This document shows positions 23,767-34,732 of a stretch of DNA of 64,000 bases, one piece after another (the first letter of the stretch is position 1; the number at the start of each line of letters is the position of its first letter). The stretch spans positions 1,205,660 through 1,269,659 of the forward strand of contig NOKP01000016.1 in assembly GCA_002682825.1 (NCBI GenBank), written 5' to 3'. The DNA is from Neonectria sp. B-13 (Eukaryota; Ascomycota; Sordariomycetes; Hypocreales; Nectriaceae). Under the pieces are notes generated by a model. That model saw only the letters and a list, made by a program, of their open reading frames with translations. It ran no database searches and was not told the DNA's origin. The translations under genes and the position numbers were made by a program.

Positions 23767-25527
23767 GGCGGGTTTGTGAGGTTGAGGAGCAGGATTTTTC
23801 TTTTTCTTGGCTTTTCTCTTCCGCCTTGTAGATGCTCCTGCACGGGGGTGGGAGGCTTAGGGGCCTTTCTTTGAGATGCTACGGGAGTGAAAGGCCCAAA
23901 CGGAAAGACTGAGTGGCCATCTTTACGCGGCTGCTTCTATCTACTTGGCGGAGTGAAGTTCCCGTGAGCTTGTCAGAATTTCGGGCCCCACTTCTCGGTG
24001 AAGCTCGGTGAAGCGGGTCGGTAAGGGTTGAGCTCCCATTCAGACATCGAAACGGCTTGAGAAGTGGGGCTTTCTTACGATCATGTAGGTAGTGAGTGAA
24101 GCACCAACAGGCAAACAAACAAATGCTCAAGCACGAGGGACAATCCCTGACCCTCGTCTCGGTTTCTCACATGGTCGACTTTCAGCATCCGCCGTGGCCA
24201 CTGTCACCCATCGTCGTCACCGCACTGCAAGTACAACCCTCTGGCAGTCTTGGCGTCATCCCGAATCCCACATCGGGCTCTTACAAACATGAACAAACCA
24301 AACCCCCCCAAAAAGACAAAGCAAGCACTTGCAGCGTGGCAGCCGTGTCACCGTCGCTCCGGCTCGGTGTGCTGACGCTGACGGTAGCGCCGGCACTTGG
24401 TGAGCGGTCGTCCGACTCTCCTTTCCCCCTGCTGACCACGCGTGTGCGGCCGTCAAATGCGCGCAACCCTTTGGTTCTGAGGAGCACACTCGGATTCCGA
24501 AGGCCAACGGTGCCACGGCGCAAAATACAGGGAAGCGTCTGCTATCACGTTGGGTTAGGCGCCCGGCGGTTGCGGCACGATGCAGTGACGGGACCCGACT
24601 CAGGCGATTCTTGATGTTATTTATCGAAATGTCAGTCGATGGCTCCCATGTTCTACCAGCTGCAACACTTGGAGTCTAACCAACGCACACACAAGGGCCC
24701 GGGACGTCGCCTTCACCACTTTGCTCGAATTCGTGTTCCCCCTCCAAGAAAAAAACCCGCCATCCACTTCCAAAGTGCCACCAAGATACCCCATTGGCCA
24801 ACCCCGGCTCCAACACCCCCCCAACGGCATGGTGCCGGCGCTTAAGCATGTCCCGCGATGCGCCAACCAGCGTCCGTCACGGCCGCCGACGCCGCCGCTG
24901 GCACCCCGGAGCACGCGTCCGTCACCCGTTGGGCGACGCCCATTGGCCTGGCCCGTCGGGATTGCGGCAGGGGTATTGCCCTCCCGCCTGCAGCGGCGTG
25001 CGCTCTGACTGGGCGGCTCCGCGCCGGCCTTCGAATCACACTGGGGCTGCAAGCACTTGCGGTTGGAGTGAGCTGTGAGGCCATGCGAGTCGGGCGGCTG
25101 GATATGGCCCCCAGCGCCTTAAGACTTGCCCTCGCCCATGCGGCCAGCCCGCGAAGCCCAAGACTCGAACTGAACTCGAACTTGTCTCCTCCTCTCCATC
25201 CGAACTCCGGGATCCTGTAATTCAGCCAGCGCTCAGCTTGACGCCGACTTGTTAGAAGCTCTCCTCCCATTGCCTCCACCGGCCTTGAGTTCTTGACACC
25301 ACCACCCGCCGCAGCTACCATCGCCGACTCCTCCTCCTCCTCCTCCTCCTCCTTCTCACGAGAGAGCCGGAATTCGAAGCAATTGTCTCTGGAAGACGTC
25401 GCCTTCGACCGGAATTCTACTCACCCTCCTCAGCTCCAAACCTTTTTCAAGCTCCGTCTGCTTGAACACTCACTCTCGCAACCAACACCCACCAACACAC
25501 ATCAAACATCATCCACCCACCTTCACG
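23767..25527. other. Divergent promoter region
   Basis: This lies between the SRR1-domain gene (-) and the BIM1-like gene (+), so it carries both promoters. A 12-bp inverted repeat, GCCCCACTTCTC at 23985-23996 and GAGAAGTGGGGC at 24059-24070, flanks two TCGGTGAAGC copies. The leader of the BIM1-like gene contains a (CTC)n tract at 25328-25354. Open frames on both strands of the GC-rich part (24.6-25.2 kb) overlap each other and carry no recognisable domain. Confidence 0.5.
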
Positions 25528-26351
25528 ATGAAGTCCTCCGCCCTCCTCACCTTCGTCCTCGCCGCCGTCGCCGCCGCACACAGCGTCATCACCTACCCAG
25601 GATGGCGAGGAAACAACCTCATCACCAACGACACTTTCCCCTACGGCATGCAATGGATGTACCCTTGTACGTGCTCCCCACCTTAACTCTTCCCCCCCCA
25701 AAGGAAATCGCGCTGACCAAATCTGATCCCTAGGCGGTGGACACAACCTCACGCACAACCGCACCTACTGGCCCACCACCGGAGGCGCCGTCGCCTTCCA
25801 GCCAGGTTGGTTCCGCGGCCACGAGACTGCCTTCGCCTTCATCAACATGGGCTTCGGCGACGCCGGCCCGGACGGCGGCCCCATCAACATGTCCAACCCC
25901 ATGGTTCCCGCATTCCAGATGCTCGGCCCCACCAACAACCCGTTCCCCGGCACCATCTGCCTGCCCCAAGTGCCTCTCCCCAAGAACACCACCGTCAAGG
26001 CTGGCGATAAGGCCACCATCCAGATCGTCGAGCTGGCCGTCCACGGCGCGGCGCTGTATTCGGTATGTACACGGAAGCCGATAAATCCCCGCATTTCATA
26101 ACTAACTCCTTCGGCAGTGCGTCGACATCATCTTTGCCGAACCCGGCGACAAGAGGCTCGCCGAGGTCAACGACACCAACTGCTTCAACTCGACAGATAT
26201 TGGCTTCGCTGAGCTATTCACAATCACCACAAAGGCGTCCGGCACCGACAAGTACATGGACGAATCCAGCGCCACCTCCATCCGACAGATTAGCTGGGCG
26301 GGCTGGCTACCTCTGATTGGTACGGGTCTCTGGATCATGTTGTTCGCATAG
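25528..26351 (+). CDS. BIM1-like (X325) copper-binding, GPI-anchored protein
   Basis: Three exons, 25528-25666, 25734-26062 and 26118-26351, encode 233 residues. A signal peptide ends at AVAAA, leaving His18 (HSVITYPGWRG) as the mature N-terminus. That is the copper-ligand position in the LPMO-like X325 family that includes Bim1/Cbi1. Further family features are the CGG near residue 47, the FQPGWFRGHE stretch, and GTICLPQVPLP. Paired cysteines (CVDIIF..., NCFNS) fit an extracellular fold. The C-terminal hydrophobic tail (WLPLIGTGLWIMLFA) is a GPI-attachment signal. Known members bind Cu(II) at the cell surface and help copper uptake rather than cleave polysaccharide. N-glycosylation sequons (NLT, NRT, NMS, NTT, NST) are present. 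The family call is firm, the precise role inferred. Confidence 0.92.
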
Positions 26352-27220
26352 GCACAGCGCAGCGCCAACACAACATTGCGTGCAAACTGACAATCGGAAA
26401 AATGTACATTCGGCATTCACACGGCGTTCATTGGAGGCTTTTGCGGGACGTGGCTGCTCCCATTTTCTGGTTCTTCTTTTTTTATTTAATTTATTCCCAT
26501 GGCAAGAGAGCTAGAGGCCATCTCTTGTATTTTTTAGGTGTTGGGGGAGCTTTTTCTTTTCCTCTCTTGTCTCGTCTCCTGGACCATCATTTCGAAACCT
26601 AGGCGAGCACAACATGCGGCATAAACACCTCGCTCCCCCGAGCTTCGGGGCCGGGAGGTGGGCGCTGTATCAGATTACATTGCTCAAGAATGAGCACAAA
26701 TGAATCGATGATTATGAAAGAAAATGCCCTTTTTTGATCTCTCATACGTGTCTTCGTCATGTTTGGTTGTCGGATTTCCTCAAACTACGCGGAATTTTCC
26801 CATCAACTGGACGGACATCGCAAGTCCGCTATGCCACGTCAGACAGCCGCCAGCAAGTATCACAATCACAAACGTGATTTTAAAAAAAAAACATCATCAT
26901 CAAGCGTGCTGTAGTTGGTATTCATGTTCTTGCGTATCTATATAACCCACTTCTTTGCATTCTTCTCCACCGTTGCCGTCTCTTCCTCCCATCCCATGCA
27001 AGGAACAAGAAGAATGCGGCGGCCATACTCCCGTATTGCCGGCCGGAGGTGGGGTTTCCCCCATCCGGCAGGTCCCCTTCCCGGGTGTGACGGCAGAGCT
27101 CATCATCCGGTGTAAGCGCCGGGGAAAACGGGCGGGTGGGCCCTTCTCGTCACAATCACAACTTGGCGGGCTCTTATTTTCTTCTGACACCTGTTGGGTC
27201 TTGAGGGTGTTTCATTTTCT
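26352..27220. other. Convergent spacer
   Basis: This is the 3' flank of the BIM1-like gene and of the Doa1 homologue. An A9 run lies near 26881-26890. No gene is seen. Confidence 0.55.
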
Positions 27221-29670
27221 TCATCGCGGGGCGAGCTTGGAGCACTCGGCCGCGACGGCCTTGACGCGGTCTTCAGAGGAGCGGGCGGCGGCAGCCTGGA
27301 TCCACGCGGTGACGCCGAGGTTTGCGGCCGGGGCGGAGGAGGCGGCGAGGAGGGTGCCGAGGGCGACGAGGGCACGGTAGAGAACTTCCGAGTCGGACTG
27401 GTCCTTGTGGAGGAAGGCGCCGATGACGATGGCGAGGCGGCGGCGCTGCTCGGGTCCGAGGAGGCGCTCTCGGTGGGCGAGGACGGCGAGGTTGATGGCG
27501 ACGGTGGTGGCAGCGACGAGGACGTTGCGGTTGAAGGGGCCGATGGGGGCGGCGCCGGAGACGCCGGTGACGCGCTCGAGGAAGGCGACTGTCTTGTCGG
27601 CCTGGGCGCTGACAACGCTGCGGCCGTTAGCCGAGGCGAAGAGGTTGGCGATGGTGCGCAGGCCCATCATGGCAGCGTTGTCGCTAGGGGCCTCGCCAGC
27701 GGGGACGGACGCGGCGATGGCGAGGTCAAGGAGGGAGCCGTGGACTGGGTCGGAGAAGTCGGCGGCAAGGGGGTACTTTGCGATGCAGCGGAGGAGGTCG
27801 AGGCCAGGGAGGCGGTCGGCGTAGGGCCACTGGGTGACGAGGCGGACGATGAGGGGGAGAGCCTTCGTGGGGAAGGGCTTTGAGGACTCGAGGGATTCGC
27901 GGAGGGCGCGGAGGATAGCTTCCTCGTCGGGGTTGAAGGCGGCGTCTTTGCGGCCCGAAGAGACCATGTTCTTGTTGATGGTGAGGATCTTGTTGAACAT
28001 GGCTGGAGCGGGAAAAGTTAGTCATTGGAATCACGGTATAAAGGGGAAATGATGAGACTTGCCTTCATACTTGGCGGCGGAGATATTTAGGTACTCTTTC
28101 TGGGGGAGAACCTTTGGCTGTTGGGGTTCGTCCGCGTCGCCTGGGCGGTATCGTGACTCGGTGCCAAAGGGGTCGGGTCCGCCAGACGGCGCAGGCTGGC
28201 CGAGGGTGGCGCCCTTTGTGTTCTCGGTGATGAAGTTAGCGACGTTGTCGAGATAGCTCAGGGGCAACTCGTTGTCGCCGAGGAACTTGGTAGCGCGCTC
28301 GTAGGGGTTCTCGGAGAGGTTGTAAGGCAGCTTTAGGGCGGGCTTGCCGTCCTCAATGTCCACATCAAAGACGAAGTCGTAGGACTGGCCGTTGAACTCG
28401 ACCTTCTTGCCGGTGCTGCCCACGGCGTCGACGACAGTGCCGACGTTGATCCACTGTTGCTGGCTTGACGACCACGTGTGGGCCGTGACGGAGCCATTGG
28501 CCTCGTTGATCATCTGGACCTGGCCATCCTTGGTGCCGGACTTGGAGGTGAGGAACTCCGGGCCGGGGAGCTTCTCCTTGTTGATGCCGCCGACCTGCTG
28601 CTGAGGAATTGACGACGACTTAACTGAGTCCTCAAACTCCTTCAAGGTCGCCTGGTCGGCTACCGCATCGGGACGGCGGGTAAAGACACGAGCAACGCCA
28701 TCGCTGGCGCCGGTGACAATGTCGCCCGTCTCAGGGTTCGCAGCAACAGTCCACACGGAGATGGCAGGGTGAGTGATGGTCTGGACGCACTCGGTTCCCC
28801 TCCATATCCTCACCGTTCGGTCTTCGCCGGCACTGACGAGCTCACCCGAGGGAAGGCTTGTGAGGCTGTAGACAAAGCTGTCGTGTCCGTGAAGCTCGCC
28901 AACCTGCTGGCCGTTGAGCTTCCATAGGCGCAGGGTGCCGTCGTTGCTGGCACTCGCGATGTCGGCGCCGCTAGGGTGGCCTTTGGGTACGCGGCAGAGG
29001 GCGCGGACAACGTCGGGGGTGTAGATGGTTGAGCGGGGCGCCACTTCTCCGGCGGTGGATTGCCGTAGGTCGAAGATGCGGATGCTTTTGTCGGCACAGC
29101 CCGTCACGACGGTGTGCTCGTCAAAGGCGATGACGTTCCAGACGGCCATACCTTCATGGCCGCCCAGCATGAGCTCCGTCTCCCACTTGGTGGGATTCCA
29201 AACGCGGGCCTGACCATCCCAGCCACCAGAGACTAGATATGTGCCATCGGGAGCCACATCCAGAGTACATACGTTATGGGCATGGCCGACGAGGAGGCGT
29301 TCGGCATTGTCGGATGAGGTAGCGGTGGGGGGCTTGACTTCGATGATGGTGTCCTTGCCACCGGAGACGACGAGGCCGTTGGGCCGGTCCTCGGAGGGGG
29401 GAAGGAAGGCAACAGAGTTGACGTAGTCAGAGCCGCGGCTTAGTAGCGTAGCGTCGAAGCTGGGAGGGGAGCCTTGGGCGCGGCGCCATACGCGCAGGGT
29501 GCAGTCGCGGGAGGCGGAGAGGACGACATCGGGGGAGGGGAAGGCAACGGCTCGGACCTGCGGTTTGGCTGGTGTTAGCTGGCGTGGAAGAGAGAACGGG
29601 AGGGACAAGGCCGTCGTACGTCGGATTCATGGCCGACCAATTGCGCCGACAGCTTGAAGTCGACGACCAT
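27221..29670 (-). CDS. lub1: Doa1/Ufd3/Lub1 (PLAA) ubiquitin-homeostasis WD40 protein
   Basis: Three exons, 29620-29670, 28063-29557 and 27221-28002, join to 775 residues. The first exon supplies MVVDFKLSAQLVGHESD, the start of the first WD40 blade. WD40 repeats fill about residues 10-300 (for example LVSGGWDGQARVWNPTKWE). They are followed by a PFU ubiquitin-binding domain at about 345-440 (FVFDVDIEDGKPALKLPYN...NPYERATKFL) and a C-terminal PUL domain made of helical repeats that binds Cdc48/p97. The protein helps Cdc48 handle ubiquitinated substrates and keeps free ubiquitin levels up. The second intron, 28003-28062, starts with GCAAGT, a GC-AG intron. Skipping it gives KYEAMFNKILTINKNMVSSGRKDAA, which matches the family. 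Divergent from the WD40 gene at 30794. Confidence 0.95.
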
Positions 29671-30793
29671 GGTTGGCTCTACCACTTTCGTGATGAGTGT
29701 TTGTGTATGTATATGCGGGGGGAGAGTGATGTCCGAGACGTAAGGTGACACAGTAACAGCTCACCGGCGAGTCGGCTTCTGAAGGTAAGAGGAGTTGGAG
29801 GAGACGGGGAGAGGAAGGTAAAGGGAAGGGAAAGGAAGAAACACGACGGGAGCTGAGAAGGAGAGAAAACAGAGCGACGGTGAATGATTTTCCTTAGTCT
29901 AGTTGTTCGGGCAAGGCTGCGTAGAGATGGGAGATGGAAGCTGGTAGATACCTAGTAGAACTGGTCCAGTGTGACCGCCGACTGGTCAGTCAGCTCGGAG
30001 CCACAGCGCAGACACAGGTGCGTCACTCACTAAGCACGGCACGTCACCAGCCACCTCCACCTCGGCCACACGTCTCCTCCGATGGTGAGTGAAAGTGGCT
30101 GGTGGCTGTCGACTACCCCGCTCTGTGGCGGTGCGCGGAGCACCTTCCGTTTGCGAATCGATCGCCGTTTGCGGGTTTGGAGTTTGCGCTTGCCAAATGA
30201 GACGCGCGGGGTTCAGCTGTCTGTGCCGACCTCCAGTTCCAGTTCGCTCCAGTGCATGTCCCTGACTCCTCGACTCCCTGACTCCCTGTCGTGCCCCGTC
30301 CCGTCCCCTGGACTGGAGCCAAAATAAACCGCCCAGGCCCAGACCAATCACCAAATTTCCTCTTCATCACCGTCTTCTACCTCCTCTCTCTTCCTTCTCC
30401 TTTTCTCTCTCCCTCCCTCTCGTCTCTCTACACGGGGGGACTCTGTTTCACGACCTCGCCCACGGTGCCCCAGATCGATAAGAGGCTCTCTTTCCTCTCA
30501 TCCCTCACTTGGCTCGCCTGCGCCGTGCTCCTTTTCCGCTTCTCTGCACCCCGCCTGTTGCGACGACACGCGACAAACGACTCACGACAGCACGCCCTTG
30601 ACGAAGTTCACGACCGTAACGACCAAGACCTCTCCTCACGCATCGCACACATCTCCAACCGAATCCCGCCACGTTCCACTGCTCCGCTACCTGGCTTGTC
30701 CTGCCCTGCGCCCCCGTCTCCGACACCGCCTTAGCCACCGACCGACCGACAGATATATCCACCGCAACCGATTCTTCGACCGACTCCGTCGCA
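29671..30793. other. Divergent promoter between two WD40 genes
   Basis: 1.1 kb separates the start codons of the Doa1 and STRAP homologues. The right part is rich in C and T (about 30360-30430) and serves as the STRAP leader. No further gene is supported. Confidence 0.6.
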
Positions 30794-31979
30794 ATGGCCT
30801 CCGAAAACCGCCAATACGTTCCCCTGACCTGCCATGGCCACTCCCGGCCCGTCCCCCACATCTGCTTCTCGTCCCTGGAAAAGGAGGATGTCTACTACAT
30901 GATCTCGGCTTGCAAAGGTTTGCCATTTACCATGTTGTCGCATACCGCGTGCTGACTCAGCATCAGATGGAAACCCCATGCTTCGCGACGGCATCACTGG
31001 TGACTGGTATGTGCCCGCGTTTGGTCTTCTCTACAGCCCATCTGACACTCGATAGGATTGGCACCTTCATTGGTCACAAGGGCGCTGTCTGGCAGGCCAG
31101 ACTCAGTCCTGATGCCTCCAATGCCGCGACTGCCTCTGCCGATTTCACTGCGTAGGTTTGCATGGCATCCACTCACTGCTCTCTGCTCACATTGTCTACA
31201 GCAAAATCTGGGATACTCACACCGGCGAGCTGCTGTATACCTTACAACATGACCACATCGTCCGCGCTGTCGCTTACCCCCCTGATAACTCAGACCTTGT
31301 TGCCACGGGCGGCATGGAGAAGAAGCTGCGTGTCTTCGACCTGACAGAACTTGCTGCCTCCAACCCTGGAACTCCTGCGACCATTCCTGCGTCGGCTGGT
31401 TTTGAGATTGGCGAGGGCGTGCACACGGGCTCTATCAAGTTTATCTGCTGGACTCAGGACCCCAATATTGTTGTCACGGCCTCGGACAAGACCATTCGAT
31501 GGCTCGACCTGCCTAGCCGTGCCTGCATCCGCCATGAAGTCCTCGATGGCGACATCAAGTCGTGCGAGATGGTTTCATTGGCAGCCGAGTATGCTTCTCC
31601 CGACGACATTGGTGGAGGCAAGCCAGTGCTTGCCGTGGCTGCTGGTAAAACTGTCTACTTCTGGGGTGGGCCCCAGGCCATGGACGAGCTCAAGCGCATC
31701 TCCCTGCCCTACACGATTGCCAGTGTGGCACTGGACGTCAAGGGCCGCAAGTTGGTTGTTGGTGAGGAGCCTGGCACCTGGGCCAAGGTCATCCGGTACG
31801 ACGACGAGGTGGAGATTGACACCCATAAGGGCCACCACGGTCCCATCTGGTCCGTCGCCTTTTCCCCCGATGGAAAGCTCTACGCCACAGGTTCCGAGGA
31901 TGGCACCATCAAGCTGTGGAAGAACTGTGATGGCTTCTATGGGCTCTGGCGTGGTGGAACGGAGCGTACTGCGGAATAG
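30794..31979 (+). CDS. STRAP/Unrip-type WD40 protein
   Basis: Four exons, 30794-30917, 30967-31006 (40 nt), 31056-31151 and 31202-31979, encode 345 residues, the usual size of the family. The start MASENRQYVPLTCHGHSRPV and repeats such as GTFIGHKGAVWQARLSPDA, KIWDTHTGELL, and HHGPIWSVAFSPDGKLYATG identify serine-threonine kinase receptor-associated protein. Seven WD40 blades are expected; GH and WD pairs are visible in most. In animals STRAP/Unrip belongs to the SMN complex and modulates signalling; in fungi the role is largely untested. eIF3i is a related WD40 protein, but the N-terminal sequence and the EPGTWAKVIRYDDEVEIDTHKG region favour STRAP. All introns are short GT-AG. Confidence 0.92.
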
Positions 31980-32526
31980 AGAGACACAGAACGCAGCATC
32001 GTCTCATCAACATCAGACGGGCGTGACTCCAACCATGCCGCCGGTCCCTTTACGCCACAGAGTAGCCGAGACTCCGATATGAGCTTTGAGATAGTAGGCC
32101 ATTCGGCTGAGAGCTCTCTTGAGCGCACGAGCACTAGCGAGGACTGTCATAGCAGCACCAACTGGAGAGTCGTCTCCGTGTAGGAGACGGCTACACGTGC
32201 ACGATGGGGAGGATATGCCGAGTAAGATGTTGGCGACTAGGGGTCAAGGAACTCATGTATTAGACACAATCACAATCACAAGCTCACTCATGGATTTAGA
32301 GGGTCGAACACCCATGGCAACAGCTATAACTATAACTAAGTTCTCACCTTTTAGATGCTCATACCACCAAGTGTTAAATCAAGGTCAATTCGTTACATAT
32401 CGATATGGGCTAGGTAGCCACTGGGGCCAAATCCTGTCCTCGGTCAGTGCGCTGAACAAAGGTGGCCCCTGTTCCGGTAGGGCACGAGAACATAAACTGC
32501 TGTGTATGAACTACAAGGCCTATCCG
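31980..32526. other. Convergent spacer
   Basis: This is the 3' flank of the STRAP homologue and of the serine-rich orphan. No gene is seen. Confidence 0.55.
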
Positions 32527-33297
32527 TCAGTCAGTTTTTGTTAGCTTGTGCTCTTCATCGCCAGAAACAATCAAACACAGAGGTATTTCGGCAGACTTGT
32601 CGGAAAACTCAGCCTGATCCTCTGGCGGAACCTGGAAGTCTCTGGCGTTCATGTGCGGCGCGTTCAGACGGGGCAGTCCGGACTGGCCAGCCTGGGTCCA
32701 GAATACTTGCAGTTCGGTTTGAGTCTGGCTGGATTCCGGGGGCTGAAAGCATTGTACACAGACGAAGGGCTGCCCGTCAATTTTGAGATCGTCCTTTGAA
32801 GTAGTCAGCTCTGCGGACGAAGTGAGAGATACGGTGGCCGAGACGAACTCACCCTCGCTGCCAAACGCGTTTGGCTGTGAGCTCCGCTGGCTATTAGCAT
32901 CTGACAGCTCGTCGTCAGCCCAACTCTCACTTTCAGAAGAATCCAGCTTCTGGATCATCTCGCCCTCATCATCTAGTTCTCTCCTGACGGACGATCTTTT
33001 GCTGTCCGTCGGGTTCTCTTGCCATTCAAAGTGGTGCCCGTGCTTCACGTCGTCTTCGTAGTCCATCTGCGCGTCAATCTCGAGATACGGCCTCCGCAGA
33101 AAGCGACGATGCCGCTGAGCCGTACTGTAATGGCGCAGTCTCTGGCTCGTACTTGATGTCGATGATGAGGAGTCGGCGTCGTCGGGTTGTATGAGGGCGT
33201 GGGACTCAAGCTCGGGGTTGCGCACGGGGATGATGGGGGTGTTGTTTGGCTCTGCGAAGTTGGCGTTGAAAAATCCTTTGATGCTGGGACGAGGCAT
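32527..33297 (-). CDS. Serine-rich acidic orphan protein
   Basis: This is an intronless frame of 256 residues starting MPRPSIKGFFNANFAEPNN. It has a Ser-run (DADSSSSTSSTSQ), a basic patch (QRHRRFLRRP), a long acidic-serine stretch (KLDSSESESWADDELSDANS), and a cysteine pair in FVCVQCFQPP (C-x2-C) near residue 186. No signal peptide, membrane segment or known domain is recognised. The coherent composition, the ATG context and the lack of a competing frame support a real gene, but it could be lineage-specific. Nuclear localisation is possible given the basic patch, but unproven. I do not assign a function. Confidence 0.6.
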   Translation of the reverse strand: MPRPSIKGFFNANFAEPNNTPIIPVRNPELESHALIQPDDADSSSSTSSTSQRLRHYSTAQRHRRFLRRPYLEIDAQMDYEDDVKHGHHFEWQENPTDSKRSSVRRELDDEGEMIQKLDSSESESWADDELSDANSQRSSQPNAFGSEGEFVSATVSLTSSAELTTSKDDLKIDGQPFVCVQCFQPPESSQTQTELQVFWTQAGQSGLPRLNAPHMNARDFQVPPEDQAEFSDKSAEIPLCLIVSGDEEHKLTKTD

Positions 33298-34143
33298 TGT
33301 GAAGGTTTGACTGGAAGGTTTCTTTGCTGAGCTGTTTTAGTTGCTGGTGAGTGACGACGATGGTGTTTTCTAGACTTGCTGTCAGGGGATTGTTTAGATG
33401 CTGTTGGTTGCGAGCAGAATGAGTTATTCGGGGGATTTAAGTGTTGGTTATATTCAAAGCGCTGGTGTAGGTGAATGCTATAACGTCCTCATATTCCTGG
33501 TCGAGATACAAAGTTGTCGCTGTTCGTACTAGGGGTATACCATAAAACACATTATATGCTCGCAGCACACTGTCAAATCGACTACCTATCACGACCTCAT
33601 ACCGAATGAACATGGGAAGACCGGGTCTGCAGCCTCCCCTCTAAAAGTGTACTACTGAACACAAAGTTAATCCCAAAAGTGTCTCTTGTAGTAAACCAAA
33701 CTGCAGCCTATTGCCTGAAGCTTTATTTGCTTATCTAAAGAAAGCATTCGGTTTTCAACCCAGTTGAAACGGTATTAATAATAGCCACGGCTGCAAAACC
33801 TGATGTAGGCATAAGTGTCTTCAGAATGGGCTCAAATGACGACTCAAAACCTTGATGATTGAACATTACTTAAACATTTATCAAAACACTCCCTAACCCC
33901 CCCCCCAGCCATTCATTCCCACCATTCCCCATGCTGAAGTTGCCTTCCTCCAAGTTCTTTAAACCATGCTAGTCACCTAAGCGAGGAAGTTGGAGCTTGA
34001 GCTTAAATCGGCAGGCACTCAAGGTAGCTTGTAGATAGGGTTGAGCCAGAACTGGTCACATAGTACGAATGGACGACTGAGTTCGCTACGCTGTGTCAAC
34101 TACCCTACACCACTGGTCCTTGCAGCCCGTGCCTCCCCACGTA
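33298..34143. other. AT-rich gap before the MITE
   Basis: This holds the promoter of the serine-rich orphan at its left. The part from about 33450 on is visibly AT-rich and holds a C10 run near 33897-33906. No gene is seen. The composition would fit old repeat sequence, but no repeat family is recognised. Confidence 0.5.
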
Positions 34144-34420
34144 CAGAGGAACATTTCAAAAGTTTAGTCCTAAGAAAAAGCAATTATGCTATTAGCCTTA
34201 GGCTAAATACACTAAGTACTTTATGTTCATGTATTAGCTAAGACCTACTAAGCTTTTAGTGCTCTAAAGGCTCTAACTGGCCTAATATCCTTAAATCTAT
34301 AGAGGACTTAGCGGATAACTTGTCATCGTTGGCAACCCAGCTTCTATTTTGAGGTATCTGACAAGGATTAAGGGATATGGTGTCTCTAGCGCGGGACAGG
34401 ACTTTTGAAATGCTCCTCCG
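34144..34420. mobile_element. MITE-like element with 20-bp inverted repeats and TA flanks
   Basis: The left end reads CAGAGGAACATTTCAAAAGT (34144-34163). The right end, reverse complemented from 34401-34420, reads CGGAGGAGCATTTCAAAAGT, so 18 of 20 bases match. Both sides are flanked by TA (34142-34143 and 34421-34422), the target duplication of Tc1/mariner elements. The 277-bp interior is AT-rich and has no coding capacity. This is the pattern of a non-autonomous miniature inverted-repeat element. No transposase is present in the window. Confidence 0.8.
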
Positions 34421-34444
34421 TAGTAGAACTATCAATCCTCTATA

Positions 34445-34732
34445 AAGTCTTGATCAGCGCTTACACTTCGCCTCAGCTGAACAGCCGCTATCCCTTTGGC
34501 TGTCTTAAGACTCGGTGCAGGTTGTGACGGGACCCACGACTGCCCTGCAACACCAGGATCGTGACAGTTAGTACTTCGGCCACAGCCTACTCCGCACCTA
34601 ATCTCAAGTACTTTTAGGTACTGCTCTCTCATTGGCCTGCACCCTTGTAAACTGAATGCACCGAACCTCAAGACAGCCAAAGGGATTGACAGCTTGAACT
34701 GAGATGCGGGCCTTGATCTACGGCAAGACTTC
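34445..34732. repeat. Second inverted-repeat element
   Basis: Two 30-bp arms at 34490-34519 and 34657-34686 are inverted copies, with about 26 of 30 bases matching around ATCCCTTTGGCTGTCTT and CGGTGCA. Weaker pairing extends outwards (GATCA, CTCAG, and AAGTCTT at 34445-34451 against AAGACTT at 34726-34732). The total is about 288 bp. It starts some 22 bp after the TA that closes the MITE. No open frame spans it. It may be a second, older MITE or a folded transcribed element; the true ends and target duplication are unclear. Confidence 0.6.

Noticed and set aside
27194..27883. 229-codon plus-strand open frame opposite the Doa1 PUL domain
   Set aside because: It is Glu/Gly-rich shadow sequence; the minus strand encodes the conserved PUL helices.
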